Assembly: GCF_016918505.1 (NCBI RefSeq) | Contig: NZ_JAFFPZ010000012.1 | Coordinates: 50,835 to 114,834 of the forward strand | Length of the DNA stretch: 64,000 bases | Source of the DNA: Desulforhopalus vacuolatus | Lineage (GTDB): Bacteria > Desulfobacterota > Desulfobulbia > Desulfobulbales > Desulfocapsaceae | Direction: 5' to 3' | Shown: in pieces, positions 17,589 through 27,319 of the stretch | Numbering within the stretch: position 1 is the stretch's first letter | How the letters are laid out: every line of letters starts with the position of its first letter | Made by a program: the position numbers and the translations under genes | The notes under the pieces: generated by a model | What the model was told of the DNA's origin: nothing | The model's input: only the letters and a program-made list of their open reading frames with translations | Database searches by the model: none

Positions 17589-19265
17589 TTATTTACTCTT
17601 CCACGAATCACGCAGGGTGACTGCGCGGTTGAATACCGGTTTTCCCGGCGCAGAGTCCTTAAGATCGATACAGAAATAACCCATCCTTTCAAACTGTACG
17701 GTGGTGTCAGGCTCGAGGTTCAGCAGTTCCGGTTCGGCAACAGCATTCGTTACCACCTTGATGGAGTATGGATTGAGCTGGTCAATAAAATCCACCTCGG
17801 AATCAGTTTCCGGATCGGGAACGCTGAAAAGACGTTCGTAAAGATTTACTGTCACCGTCTTGCCTTCACTCGCGGAGACCCAGTGAATGGTGCCTTTGAC
17901 CTTGTGACCGTCGACTGCAAAGCCGCCGCGGCTTTCAGGGTCAAAGGTGCAGTGGACAGCGGTGATGTTGCCGTCGCTGTCCTTTTCATGGGAAACATAC
18001 TGCACGAGATAGCCGTATTTCAGACGGACTTCACGGCCGGGGCCAAGGCGGAAATATTTTTTCGGTGGCTCCTCCATGAAATCTTCCCGTTCGATATAGA
18101 GTTCCTTTGTAAAAGGAAGAGGGCGAGTACCCATCTCTGGATTCTGGGGATGGTTTTTGCCATCCACCATATCCACCTTGTCTTCGGGGAAGTTGTCGAC
18201 AATCAATTTAAGGGGATCAAGGACACAGATGCGTCGCGGGGCGTTGACATTGAGGTCGTTGCGCAGTTCATCTTCCAGGACGCTGAGGTCAATACGGCTG
18301 TCGCTCCTGCCGATGCCGATGGTGGTACAGAAGTTGCGAAGCGAGGCTGGAGTGTAACCCCGTCTGCGGATACCTGAGACGGTGAGCATGCGTGGATCGT
18401 CCCAGCCGCTGACATGCTTTTCTTCCACCAGCCGCCGCAATTTGCGCTTGCTGGTAATGAAGTAACTCAGGTTGAGACGGGCAAATTCAATCTGCTGTGG
18501 ATGGCAGGGTGTCTCAAGGGTATCAAGCACCCAGTCATAGAGCGGGCGATGGTCCTGAAATTCCAGAGTGCAGAGGCTGTGGGTGATTCCCTCCAGCATA
18601 TCTGAGAGGCAGTGAGTGTAGTCATACATTGGATAGATATGCCACTCACTGCCGGTGCGATGGTGAACCGCGTTGAGAATGCGATAGATGACCGGATCAC
18701 GCAGGTTGAAATTAGGGGAGGCCATGTCGATTTTTGCCCGCAGCACATGGCTGCCCTCGGCAAACTCTCCCTCTTTCATTCTGGCAAACAGCTCAAGATT
18801 CTCCTCCACGCTGCGATCCCGCCAGGGGCTGTTTTTTCCCGGCGTGGTAAGTGTGCCACGGTATTCACGCATTTTTTCAGCGTCCAGTTCACAGACGTAG
18901 GCTTTTCCCTTTTTGATCAACTCAAGGGCCATATCGTAGAGCTGATGGAAATAGTCCGAGGCGTAGTGAACGTCGCCAGCCCATTTGAACCCCAGCCATT
19001 CCACATCGCGTTTGATGGCATCGACGTACTCTTCCTCTTCTTTGCTTGGATTCGTGTCGTCAAAGCGCAGATTGCAGCGGCCGCCAAACTCCTCGGCAAT
19101 GCCGAAATTGAGGCAGATTGACTTGGCATGGCCAATATGCAGAAAGCCGTTGGGCTCCGGTGGAAAACGGGTTACGGATTGTTTATGTTTGCCCGTTTTC
19201 AAGTCGTCGGCAACGATTTGACGGATAAAATCAAGAGGTTTTTTTTCTTCGGTATTGTCACTCAT
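17589..19265 (-). CDS. glnS: Glutaminyl-tRNA synthetase
   Basis: A 558-residue class I aminoacyl-tRNA synthetase charging tRNA-Gln. The Rossmann signature reads [21 protein letters not shown] (HIGH motif, first ~55 residues). The KMSKS-equivalent is ITSKRKL, followed by the GlnRS-type [18 protein letters not shown]. The C-terminal beta-barrel anticodon domain ([20 protein letters not shown]) is complete. It lies 32 bp after gltX and is probably co-transcribed. The presence of GlnRS suggests that Gln-tRNA is made directly and not only by transamidation. Confidence 0.97.
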   Translation of the reverse strand: MSDNTEEKKPLDFIRQIVADDLKTGKHKQSVTRFPPEPNGFLHIGHAKSICLNFGIAEEFGGRCNLRFDDTNPSKEEEEYVDAIKRDVEWLGFKWAGDVHYASDYFHQLYDMALELIKKGKAYVCELDAEKMREYRGTLTTPGKNSPWRDRSVEENLELFARMKEGEFAEGSHVLRAKIDMASPNFNLRDPVIYRILNAVHHRTGSEWHIYPMYDYTHCLSDMLEGITHSLCTLEFQDHRPLYDWVLDTLETPCHPQQIEFARLNLSYFITSKRKLRRLVEEKHVSGWDDPRMLTVSGIRRRGYTPASLRNFCTTIGIGRSDSRIDLSVLEDELRNDLNVNAPRRICVLDPLKLIVDNFPEDKVDMVDGKNHPQNPEMGTRPLPFTKELYIEREDFMEEPPKKYFRLGPGREVRLKYGYLVQYVSHEKDSDGNITAVHCTFDPESRGGFAVDGHKVKGTIHWVSASEGKTVTVNLYERLFSVPDPETDSEVDFIDQLNPYSIKVVTNAVAEPELLNLEPDTTVQFERMGYFCIDLKDSAPGKPVFNRAVTLRDSWKSK

Positions 19266-19297
19266 ATCAGGTTTCGCTGTAAAATTTTTCAGGTAAC

Positions 19298-20785
19298 TCA
19301 GGCGTAAAAGCTGTCAATTTTCCGCAGTCGCTGGATTACCTTCTGCTGGCCAATGAGCATCAGAATATCGAAAAGTGACGGGCCGGCGGCCTGTCCGGTA
19401 ACCACGGTGCGCATTCCGTTTATAATAATTCCTGGCTTCACCCCCAGTTCCTCAGCATACGCTTTGGCAATCTCTTCGGTCTTTTCAATTGTCCACTCTT
19501 CAGGAGAGAGTGCTTCGTAGCGGCTGGCAAGTTGCGGAAACCACTCTTTCAGGCCCTCGTTTTTGAGGATATTTTTTTTCAGAGGCTTCTCCTCAACGGT
19601 ATAATCGTCGGCAAAATAGGCGCGACCGAGGGATGCAAAGTCCTTGAGGGTGTGAAAGCGTTCGCGGATGAGATCGAGGGTCTTAAGGTACCACTCTTTA
19701 CGGTCGCCGGCGTACTCTTCCTTCCACAGATTTTCGGCTTCGAAATCTCTGCGGACCAACTCGCCGATTTCTTCAATGGGCATGGTGCGCAGGTAGTGCT
19801 CATTCATGGAAATCGCCTTCGGATCGGTGAAGAACCTGGGGTCGTTTTTGCGAAAGTTGAACACCGCACTGGAGCGATTGATACGGTCAAAGGAGAACGC
19901 TTTGATCAGATCCTCTTTGCTGTAATACTCCTTGTCGTCCCCGGCGGACCAGCCGAGCAGGGCGAGAAAATTGTTCAGTGCCCAGGGAATGAAGCCATGC
20001 TCTTTGTAGAACTGCACCGCGACAATCTCACCGTGGCTGCGCTTGGAAATCTTTGCCTTCTTGTTATCCAGAGTCAACGGCATGTGCCCGAAACGGGGCA
20101 GGGGAGCACCGAGGGCTTCATAAAGCATAACCTGTTTGAGAGTGTTGGTCATGTGATCCTGGCCACGAACGACATGGGTGATGCGGTCGCGGATATCGTC
20201 TACCACATTGCAAAGAAGATAGAGCGGTTTGCCGTTGGAACGAACGATGACAAAGTCCTCAATCTCGGAATAACTGGCGGCAATGCGGCCCATGATAAGG
20301 TCGTCGTAGGAGACCTGTCCCTCGGACTCGGGGACCTTAAAACGCAGGACACTCGGTATTCCGGCAGCTTCTTTTTCGGCAACCTGCTCCGCAGTGAGAT
20401 GACGACAGGTTCCATCATAACCGATATTGGGGTTTTTGGCGGCTATTGCCGCTTCCCGTTTGGCCTCAAGTTCCTCTTTCGTGCAGAAGCACTTGTACAC
20501 TGCTCCGGATTCCAGCAGCTTTTGTGCGGCAGCGCAATGGTCGGCTTCAAAATCAGTCTGGAAGTAGGGCCCCTCATCAAAATCAATGCCGAGCCACTCA
20601 AGACCTTCAATGATTCCACGAATGGACTCATCTGTGGAACGTTCAGTGTCGGTGTCTTCGATACGGAGAATCAGCTTGCCGCCGGTCTGCTTTGCGTAGA
20701 GCCAGTTGTAGAGGGCGGTACGTGCACCGCCGATATGAAGGTAGCCCGTGGGGCTGGGGGGAAAACGAAGGCGAGTCTCACTCAT
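19298..20785 (-). CDS. gltX: Glutamyl-tRNA synthetase
   Basis: A 495-residue class I synthetase charging tRNA-Glu. It has [22 protein letters not shown] (HIGG form of HIGH) at the N-terminus, [12 protein letters not shown] (KMSKS equivalent) near 245, and a helical anticodon-binding C-terminus. The ATG at 20785 follows GAGCA upstream. It is the first gene of a gltX-glnS pair with divergent repeat-filled DNA upstream. Confidence 0.97.
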   Translation of the reverse strand: MSETRLRFPPSPTGYLHIGGARTALYNWLYAKQTGGKLILRIEDTDTERSTDESIRGIIEGLEWLGIDFDEGPYFQTDFEADHCAAAQKLLESGAVYKCFCTKEELEAKREAAIAAKNPNIGYDGTCRHLTAEQVAEKEAAGIPSVLRFKVPESEGQVSYDDLIMGRIAASYSEIEDFVIVRSNGKPLYLLCNVVDDIRDRITHVVRGQDHMTNTLKQVMLYEALGAPLPRFGHMPLTLDNKKAKISKRSHGEIVAVQFYKEHGFIPWALNNFLALLGWSAGDDKEYYSKEDLIKAFSFDRINRSSAVFNFRKNDPRFFTDPKAISMNEHYLRTMPIEEIGELVRRDFEAENLWKEEYAGDRKEWYLKTLDLIRERFHTLKDFASLGRAYFADDYTVEEKPLKKNILKNEGLKEWFPQLASRYEALSPEEWTIEKTEEIAKAYAEELGVKPGIIINGMRTVVTGQAAGPSLFDILMLIGQQKVIQRLRKIDSFYA

Positions 20786-21370
20786 GTTCTGCTCCTGTTT
20801 GCAGGGTTGATAAAACTTCTTTTTATATCACTATGAACCGGGAATCTCAACCTGAATAGAAAAAGCATCTTCGTGCCTTGATTTCACTGTGTGAAATTCC
20901 TATAAGTCTTTGGATTCATTTCATGGCATCTGGGAAAATGTACTTTGTGCTGCCTCGTTCCATCTGTCGGGATTATTTTGGGCAGTCTGTTGTTTTTACG
21001 GTTTCTTTTACGGTTTCGGCGGGACAGGTTGAGAAGCCACGAAGGCGTTTCCGAAGAGACAGAGTAATACCATTTACATTTTGTATTGGCGGATTCAAAG
21101 GCAGGGACGGGAAAAAGGAGAAATAAAAAGGGAGACGGGAGACGGGAGACGGGAGAAAGGGAAAAGCAAAAGACGGAACAGCGCAAAACTTTTTGCCAAC
21201 GAATAAAAGCTCTAAACATGCGAATAAAGGCAAAAAACTTTAAAAAAGATTTTAAAATTAAACAAAGAATTGCTGTTGTTCTATCTTTACTCTTTGCGTT
21301 CTCTGGTCAGTAAAAAATGTGATTGGTATAAAAGGAAGAACTTACGGTAAACGAATCTGGAGGAAGCAAG
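20786..21370. repeat. Intergenic region with a composite repeat in plus orientation
   Basis: 585 bp between divergent gltX and the DUF1844 gene. The first ~280 bp are unique and hold the gltX promoter. From ~21066 come, in order: the short module ACCATTTACATTTTGTATTGG; purine-rich heptamers (GGGAGAC, several in a row, 21128-21165); the ~110-bp module with the inverted arms AAACTTTTTGCC and GGCAAAAAACTTT (21188-21245); and a second short module (AAAAAATGTGATTGGTATAA) ending about 30 bp before the gene. This is the most complete example of the composite repeat in the window. Confidence 0.75.
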
Positions 21371-21703
21371 ATGGCTGATCAGAAAAAAGAATATGCTGGT
21401 GATACGGACTTTTGTAAAGGAAAAGTCCCAAATAAAGAGGGGAAATGTGTCATGCCGGAGGTGACCTTTTCTGCATTTATTCTTTCATTGAATACCTCTG
21501 CACTCTACCATCTTGGTGACATTGCGGATCCTGATACCGGGAAAACCGTGGTTAACCTTGACCTGGCGAGAAATGCCATTGACAGTCTCACTGTGATCGA
21601 GAACAAAACAAAAGGCAATCTGACCAACGAAGAGGAGCAACTGCTGAAGAGCATTCTCTACGATGCAAAATTGAGGTTTGTTCAACACGTCAAAAAGAGC
21701 TGA
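21371..21703 (+). CDS. DUF1844 protein
   Basis: A 110-residue small cytosolic protein with the DUF1844 core: EVTFSAFILSLNTSALYHLGDIADP followed by NLDLARNAIDSLTVIENKTKGNLTNEEEQLL. The function is unknown. Genes of this family commonly sit upstream of ispE in Desulfobacterota and relatives. A strong GGAGG ribosome-binding site precedes ATG 21371. The stop is five bases before ispE, so the two are co-transcribed. Confidence 0.9.
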   Translation: MADQKKEYAGDTDFCKGKVPNKEGKCVMPEVTFSAFILSLNTSALYHLGDIADPDTGKTVVNLDLARNAIDSLTVIENKTKGNLTNEEEQLLKSILYDAKLRFVQHVKKS

Positions 21704-21708
21704 TTCCC

Positions 21709-22578
21709 ATGCGTTTTGAGGCTCCGGCCAAAGTTAATCTCTTCCTGTATGTACTCGGCAGACGGGAGGATGGCTATCATGATCTGCTGACGCGGATGCA
21801 GAAGATTGATCTCTGCGATATCCTTGATATTGATCTCAATGACAGCGGCAGGGTGGAATGCAGCTGCTCTGACAAGACGATTCCGACAGACGAAAACAAT
21901 CTTGCGGTCAGGGCAGCGGAACTTTTTTTCAGAGAAAGCAGGCAACTGTCTGGTTCCGGGGTTCACATCTCCCTCGAGAAAAATATTCCGGTGGCGGCGG
22001 GACTCGGTGGCGGCAGCAGCGATGCCGGAACAGTGCTCCGGGCGCTGAACGATCTGGCGGGGAAGGAGTTTTCTGACAAAGAATTGATCAAATTTGCACG
22101 CGGGCTTGGTGCGGATGTCCCCTTTTTTTCAATTGATGCGCCTGCTGTTATTGCTGGCGGAATTGGGGACCTTATGTATCCTGTTGATTCTTTGGAAAAT
22201 TACGAGTTTCTGCTGGTCAATCCGGGGTTCAGTGTCTCTACCGCCGAAATTTTTCGAAAAATAATATTGACAAGTGCCGGTAAAAAATCTAAATTAGCGC
22301 GTCTTCAACAACAAAGCTTCAATTTGCAGGATATGCATAATGATCTTGAATCAATCAGCTTTGCATTGTATCCTCAGATAGAGAATTTAAAACAGACGTT
22401 GCGTGAAGTTGGAGCTCGACAGGTATTAATGTCAGGCAGCGGAGGTACGGTGTTCGGAGTATTCGCAGTTGGTTCTGTGGAAACGGACGAGAAGTGCAGT
22501 ATTCTCGAGAAGTTGCAGGCGGAGTACGGAAGTAAAGTTTTTTGGTCTAAGGTATACTGGGGCGTCGCCAAGAGGTAA
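21709..22578 (+). CDS. ispE: 4-diphosphocytidyl-2-C-methyl-D-erythritol kinase
   Basis: A 289-residue GHMP kinase phosphorylating CDP-methylerythritol in the non-mevalonate isoprenoid pathway. The N-terminus RFEAPAKVNLFLYVLGRREDGYH and the ATP loop IPVAAGLGGGSSDAGTVLRAL are diagnostic. The C-terminal GHMP segment VLMSGSGGTVFGVF is intact. The last seven codons and the stop lie within the 5' end of the tRNA-Gln gene, because the frame ends in TAA in the tRNA D arm. Confidence 0.97.
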   Translation: MRFEAPAKVNLFLYVLGRREDGYHDLLTRMQKIDLCDILDIDLNDSGRVECSCSDKTIPTDENNLAVRAAELFFRESRQLSGSGVHISLEKNIPVAAGLGGGSSDAGTVLRALNDLAGKEFSDKELIKFARGLGADVPFFSIDAPAVIAGGIGDLMYPVDSLENYEFLLVNPGFSVSTAEIFRKIILTSAGKKSKLARLQQQSFNLQDMHNDLESISFALYPQIENLKQTLREVGARQVLMSGSGGTVFGVFAVGSVETDEKCSILEKLQAEYGSKVFWSKVYWGVAKR

Positions 22579-22632
22579 GGCACCGGGTTTTGATCCCGGC
22601 ATTCGTAGGTTCGATCCCTGCCGCCCCAGCCA
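22558..22632 (+). tRNA. tRNA-Gln (anticodon TTG)
   Basis: The acceptor stem TGGGGCG pairs with CGCCCCA (22558-22564 with 22622-22628). The anticodon arm is CCGGG-TTTTGAT-CCCGG (anticodon TTG, reads CAA). The T arm is GTAGG-TTCGATC-CCTGC. Discriminator G and an encoded CCA end at 22632. The first 21 bases overlap the ispE coding sequence. Confidence 0.96.
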
Positions 22633-22668
22633 TCATTTATCCCCTGATTTCCTATCCACGGCAGTATA

Positions 22669-23610
22669 ATGCGAGACTTAAAAGTTTTTTCTGGTAATGC
22701 CCACCGAGCGATGGCACAAGAAATTGCCGATCATTTGAACATGCCGTTGAGTCAGGCGGATGTTCGTAAGTTCAGTGACGGCGAAATATTCGTTGAAATT
22801 AAAGATAACGTTCGTGGTACGGACGTTTTTGTCGTTCAACCCACCTGTACTCCAGTCAATGACAATCTCATGGAGCTGGTTATTATGGTGGATGCGCTTC
22901 GCAGAGCTTCTGCACGGCGGATTACTGCTGTTGTACCCTATTACGGGTATGCGCGGCAGGATCGTAAAAATGCTCCCCGGGTGCCTATCACAGCAAAGGT
23001 TGTTGCTGAGATGTTTATGGCGGTCGGAGTGCGACGGGTTCTCTGCATGGATCTTCATGCGGGACAGATCCAGGGTTTTTTCAACATCCCTGTCGATCAT
23101 CTCTATGCAGCTCCCGTCATTATCGAGTATGTTCGTGAACAATTCGCCGGGAAAGACGTTATTATGGTTTCTCCGGATGCCGGTGGTGTCGAAAGGACAC
23201 GGGCATTTGCGAAACGGATGGATACAGGGCTTGCAATCATCGATAAGCGCCGTGATCGTCCGAATGAGTGCGAAGCAATGAATGTCATCGGAGATGTTGA
23301 AGGGAAGGTTGCCATTCTCATGGATGACATGGTAGATACAGCCGGGACGCTCTGTGCTGGAGCGAGAACGCTAATGGAACATGGGGCTGCAGAAGTTCAT
23401 GCCTGCTGTTCTCATCCCGTTCTCTCAGGCCCGGCAATTGATCGTCTCACCAACTCAGAGCTGAAATCTCTGGTTGTAACGAACTCCATTCCGTTGCGGG
23501 AGGAAGCAAAAGCCTGTGATAAAATCAAAGTGCTTTCTGTTTCGAAACTTCTCGCCAACGCAATTGATCGAATTCACAACGAAGATTCTGTAAGTTATCT
23601 TTTTGTATAA
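22669..23610 (+). CDS. prs: Ribose-phosphate pyrophosphokinase
   Basis: A 313-residue PRPP synthetase making PRPP from ribose-5-phosphate and ATP for nucleotide, His and Trp synthesis. Features seen are [23 protein letters not shown], the [18 protein letters not shown] signature, and the PRPP loop [16 protein letters not shown]. It has the standard length. The gene follows the tRNA-Gln in the conserved ispE-tRNA-prs-rplY order. Confidence 0.97.
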   Translation: MRDLKVFSGNAHRAMAQEIADHLNMPLSQADVRKFSDGEIFVEIKDNVRGTDVFVVQPTCTPVNDNLMELVIMVDALRRASARRITAVVPYYGYARQDRKNAPRVPITAKVVAEMFMAVGVRRVLCMDLHAGQIQGFFNIPVDHLYAAPVIIEYVREQFAGKDVIMVSPDAGGVERTRAFAKRMDTGLAIIDKRRDRPNECEAMNVIGDVEGKVAILMDDMVDTAGTLCAGARTLMEHGAAEVHACCSHPVLSGPAIDRLTNSELKSLVVTNSIPLREEAKACDKIKVLSVSKLLANAIDRIHNEDSVSYLFV

Positions 23611-23701
23611 CTGCAGGAAATAAGAGATATTTTAAAATAAAATTTAGAATCACGCGCTGTCTGAAAAGAGTTTATTCGGGGTCAGCAGCAGGAGGAAGAC
23701 A

Positions 23702-24295
23702 ATGTATCAGGTTGAGATTTCCGCTTCAGCAAGAGAAGTAACAGGAAAAGGCCCCATGCGTCAATTGCGGATGCAGGGTAAAACCCCTGGAGTCGTTTAC
23801 GGTGGTGGCAAAGATGCTCAGATGCTGGAGTTTGATACTAAAGTCCTTTATGGCCAGCTGCTTGACTTCCATAGACGTAATGCTGTCGTCACCCTGAATG
23901 TAGAGGGCAGTTCGAGAAGCGTTCGTGTTGGTGAAATTCAAGTTCACCCGGTGGATAACTCCCTGATTCATGTTGATTTCTGTGAAATTGATCTCGACAA
24001 GGTTCAGAGCTATAAAGTTCCCATCGTTTACACGGGAGTTGCGAAAGGTGTTGATCTTGGTGGCATTTTGCATATTCATCACCGTGTTTTGCTGCTTTCT
24101 GGCAAGCCTCTTGATATTCCGGATGAAATTACTGTGGATGTTACCAGCCTTACCATTGACAGCAGTATCGAATGTAAAGACATTCCGCTGCCCGCGAATG
24201 TAACTCTGGTTGAAGATCCGGGCGTTGCTGTTGTTGTCGACAAAGCATTGGTAGAGTCTGTTGCTGCTCCTGTTGCTGCTAAGAAGAAAAAGTAA
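23702..24295 (+). CDS. rplY: 50S ribosomal protein L25, CTC/TL5 type
   Basis: A 197-residue ribosomal protein of the long (general-stress CTC) form that binds 5S rRNA. It has an N-terminal L25 domain (SASAREVTGKGPMRQLRMQG, GVVYGGGKDAQ) and a C-terminal beta domain (PIVYTGVAKGVDLGG; IPLPANVTLVEDPGVAVVV). The C-terminus is basic (AAKKKK). A strong AGGAGG site precedes ATG 23702. It is last in the ispE-prs operon; a tRNA-Ser follows. Confidence 0.96.
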   Translation: MYQVEISASAREVTGKGPMRQLRMQGKTPGVVYGGGKDAQMLEFDTKVLYGQLLDFHRRNAVVTLNVEGSSRSVRVGEIQVHPVDNSLIHVDFCEIDLDKVQSYKVPIVYTGVAKGVDLGGILHIHHRVLLLSGKPLDIPDEITVDVTSLTIDSSIECKDIPLPANVTLVEDPGVAVVVDKALVESVAAPVAAKKKK

Positions 24296-24319
24296 TCTTT
24301 TTATAGATTTTTATTTTGC

Positions 24320-24405
24320 GGAGAGGTGACCGAGTGGCTTAAGGTGCACGCCTGGAAAGCGTGTGTACGCAAGTACCGAGAGTTCGAATCTCTCCTTCTC
24401 CGCCA
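24320..24405 (+). tRNA. tRNA-Ser (anticodon GGA)
   Basis: The acceptor stem GGAGAGG pairs with CTTCTCC. The anticodon arm is CACGC-CTGGAAA-GCGTG (anticodon GGA). A long class II variable arm is present. The T arm is GAGAG-TTCGAAT-CTCTC, with discriminator G and encoded CCA (24403-24405). Confidence 0.96.
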
Positions 24406-24412
24406 GGATATA

Positions 24413-24446
24413 AAAAACCCCACAACTTTAGAGTTGTGGGGTTTTG
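24413..24446 (+). terminator. Rho-independent terminator after tRNA-Ser
   Basis: The hairpin AACCCCACAACT-TTAG-AGTTGTGGGGTT is followed by TTGTTGTTTCTT, eight bases beyond the tRNA CCA. It ends the rplY/tRNA-Ser transcript. Confidence 0.93.
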
Positions 24447-25100
24447 TTGTTTCTTGTGGAAAGGCAACGACATTGACACTGATGGCAACAGTGAGATTGA
24501 TGAAAATCTGAAATTGACGCGGAAACAAAGGAAGGGACGGGAAAAGGGAGAAAGGAGGCAGGAGACAGGAGACAGGAGGCAGGAAAAAGCAAAAGGAACC
24601 ACGAATGGACACGAATAAACACGAATTATTACTCATTCGTAATCGTCAAAAAAGATGTCTACGCAGCCGCATTCTTTGGTCAATAAAAAATGTGATTAGT
24701 ATTATGGGTACCTTATATAATCTCCTTTTTTTTCGTATATTTTGCCCAGTTGATCTTATTAGAAAAAAATCAAGCCCCGGAAAACAAGAACAGTGCTATA
24801 ATCTTGAATCTAACAGTAATTTACTATCTACTATAGAAAATTATACGTTTCTATAAATCCTTAAAGATCTTCGATAAAACCGAAGTTTAAAAGATTCTCC
24901 ACGTATGTACTCGATAGACTCTACCGAGCTACAATATCCATGATATACTACATTTTACTACATTACAAATGAATCTATACAATATTATTCAGCATTAGTT
25001 AATTTTTAAATTGTCTTCCTCGGTGGCAGATAACCAGCCGCCGAGCTCTATGTCGGCGGGTTCCTCCGGCACCTTCAATAACTCTTTCCTCTTTAATCCC
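24447..25100. repeat. Intergenic region upstream of lutA: repeats then AT-rich DNA
   Basis: No gene seen. Positions ~24535-24595 are purine-rich heptamers (GGAGACAGGAGACAGGAGGC). They are followed by the CACGAAT-rich module and the short module CAATAAAAAATGTGATTAG (to ~24705). A GGGTACCTTA sequence at ~24706 resembles an end of the GGTACC element. About 300 bp of AT-rich unique DNA follows, presumably the lut promoter; no operator is recognised. Confidence 0.65.
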
Positions 25101-25835
25101 ATGGCAAAACGAAAAGTCTCCCTCTTTATTCAATGTCTTGTTGACTCAATGTTTCCCCACGTCGGCGAGGCGATGGTTACGGTCTTCGACCGACTCGGTA
25201 TTCCCCTTGAATATCCTCCCGGACAGACCTGTTGCGGACAACCTTCTTTCAACGCGGGGTACCAGAAGGAGGCGCGTAAAGCGGCCCTGCACTTCATCGA
25301 ACTCTTTGAAGATTCCGAAGATATTGTCTGTCCCTCCGGCTCATGCGTCTCTATGGTGCGTCATGATTATCCGGAGCTCTTCAAAGATTCTCCGAAAATG
25401 CAGGAGCGGGCACGGGCCGTTGGCAAACGCTGTTATGAGTTCAGTGAATATCTCGTTGATCAGCTCGGTGTGAGTGACTGCGGGGCAACCTTCAGGCGTA
25501 AAGTCACCTATCATGACTCCTGCCATCTCTATCGCAACCTTGGCATCGACCGCCAGCCCCGGGTACTGCTGAATAATGTTAAAGAGCTTGAGTTGATTGA
25601 GATGAAAGACAGTACTCAGTGCTGCGGTTTCGGTGGCACCTTCTCCATCAACTATCCCGAAATTTCTACTGCCCTCGTGGATGAAAAGATCAAAAACATC
25701 CTCGCCTCCGGTGCCGATGTCGTCTGTGGCTGTGACATGAGCTGTCTTATGAATATCAAGGGTCGACTCTCTCGCCTGGGGGAGACGGTTGAGGTGGTTC
25801 ATATCGCTGAAATTCTGGCAGGGAGCGAAAAATGA
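25101..25835 (+). CDS. lutA: L-lactate oxidation Fe-S protein LutA/LldE-type (two CCG domains)
   Basis: A 244-residue protein with two cysteine-rich CCG domains (CCGQPSFNAG and CPSGSC in the first, CCGFGGTFSINYPEIS in the second). These bind unusual Fe-S clusters in the LutABC/LldEFG L-lactate dehydrogenase complex. The start was chosen at ATG 25101 (MAKRKVSLFIQCLVDSMFP), where homology to the family begins; a TTG 30 codons upstream adds a low-complexity Ser-rich leader. The stop overlaps lutB by 4 bp. Together the three genes should oxidise lactate to pyruvate, a usual electron donor for sulfate reducers. Confidence 0.92.
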   Translation: MAKRKVSLFIQCLVDSMFPHVGEAMVTVFDRLGIPLEYPPGQTCCGQPSFNAGYQKEARKAALHFIELFEDSEDIVCPSGSCVSMVRHDYPELFKDSPKMQERARAVGKRCYEFSEYLVDQLGVSDCGATFRRKVTYHDSCHLYRNLGIDRQPRVLLNNVKELELIEMKDSTQCCGFGGTFSINYPEISTALVDEKIKNILASGADVVCGCDMSCLMNIKGRLSRLGETVEVVHIAEILAGSEK

Positions 25836-27319
25836 GTGAAAGTTTCTATCGGGAAAATGCGAAAAAGGCGATAGCTGACGACAAACTGCAGGCTGCGATT
25901 AACCTGATCCAGGATCGATTCGGTACAGGACTTCTCAATTTGTGGAAAGAGAAGCCTGAAATGGATGAACTGCGGAACAGAGTGAAGGCAGCCAAAGATA
26001 AAAATCTGAAAAATCTTGATATCCTGCTGGCAAAACTTGCCGATTCTGTGGAGGCACGTGGTGGTCACGTCTTCTTCGCCGAGACGGCGGAAGAGGCCCG
26101 GCTCTACACCATCGAACTCGCGAAACGCCGCCATGTAAAGATGGTGGTGAAGGGCAAGTCCATGCTCAGTGCGGAGATCAAGATTGATCAGGCCCTCGCA
26201 GATGCGGGTATTGAACACTGGGAAACCGACCTCGGTGAGTATCTCGTTCAGCTTGATAAAGATATTCCCTCTCATATTATTGCCCCGGCTGTTCACATGA
26301 ATAGAGAGCATATCGGTGACCTTCTTGCGAAACGAATCGGCACGCCTCTCTCTTATGATCCCCCTGCACTGACCCTTGCTGCCCGTAAGGCCCTGCGCAG
26401 GAAATTTCTCAAGGCAGATATGGGAATCACCGGCTGTAATATTGCCGTTGCTGAAACAGGACAGGTTTCGCTGGTTTCCAATGAGGGAAATATTCGTATG
26501 ACAGGCACGATGCCGCCGATTCATGTTGCCCTCATGGGCATGGAGCGCGTTGTCGCCAATATGCAGGAACACAAGGATATGCTGCAGCTTCTCACCCTGG
26601 GTGCGGCGATGCAGAAGATCTCTACCTATGTCAGTTTCAACGGCGGGCCGGTGGCGGAAGGTTGTCCAGACGGTCCGCAGGAGTTTCACCTGATTATTAT
26701 CGACAACGGCCGTTCAAAGATTCTTGCCGATGAGACCTTCAGTGAAATTCTCAGCTGTATTCGCTGTGGTGCCTGCCTCAATGTCTGTCCCGTCTATGGC
26801 AAAATCGGCGGACATTCCTACAACCGTGCAACGTACAGTGGACCGATTGGTGCTGTAATCGAGCCTCTCTTCAATGGAATTAACGCCCAGGCTGACCTTT
26901 GCAAAGGGGAAACTCTCTGCGGCGCGTGCCTGAAGGTTTGCCCGGTGAAAAATAATATTCCCCGCATGCTGCTCGCTCTGCGGGAGAAACTGGCTTATGG
27001 TGACGAAAAGTGGGATGTAGAGCAGCAAAACCCCCTGGAGGAACTGGCCTTTCGCGGTGTCGGTGAGGCCATGGTCTCACCCCGCCTCTGGCACACGGGG
27101 GAGAAAGTCGTCCGCTCCATCATGAAAAAGAAACCGCACCAGAACGATATGGTTACCGCCATGTCCGGCCCTGGCCGTGCATGGACAGATGATCGTGATC
27201 TTCCGCCGATAGCGGAGAAAAGTTTTGCGCGCCTCTGGAAGGAAAAGCTGCAGAACAGACCTCTTCCGGCAGAGAAGAAAGAAGACAACAGTGGAAAAGA
27301 TGAAGGGGAGGAAAAGTAA
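25832..27319 (+). CDS. lutB: L-lactate oxidation iron-sulfur protein LutB/LldF-type
   Basis: A 495-residue protein. An N-terminal LUD domain (~60-300; TGCNIAVAETGQVSLVSNEGN) precedes a 2x[4Fe-4S] ferredoxin region with CIRCGACLNVCPVY (~310) and CGACLKVCPV (~358). The C-terminal tail is charged (EEKK..). It carries electrons within the LutABC lactate dehydrogenase. Its start overlaps lutA by 4 bp and its stop overlaps the lutC start by 1 bp (TAATG). Confidence 0.94.
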   Translation: MSESFYRENAKKAIADDKLQAAINLIQDRFGTGLLNLWKEKPEMDELRNRVKAAKDKNLKNLDILLAKLADSVEARGGHVFFAETAEEARLYTIELAKRRHVKMVVKGKSMLSAEIKIDQALADAGIEHWETDLGEYLVQLDKDIPSHIIAPAVHMNREHIGDLLAKRIGTPLSYDPPALTLAARKALRRKFLKADMGITGCNIAVAETGQVSLVSNEGNIRMTGTMPPIHVALMGMERVVANMQEHKDMLQLLTLGAAMQKISTYVSFNGGPVAEGCPDGPQEFHLIIIDNGRSKILADETFSEILSCIRCGACLNVCPVYGKIGGHSYNRATYSGPIGAVIEPLFNGINAQADLCKGETLCGACLKVCPVKNNIPRMLLALREKLAYGDEKWDVEQQNPLEELAFRGVGEAMVSPRLWHTGEKVVRSIMKKKPHQNDMVTAMSGPGRAWTDDRDLPPIAEKSFARLWKEKLQNRPLPAEKKEDNSGKDEGEEK

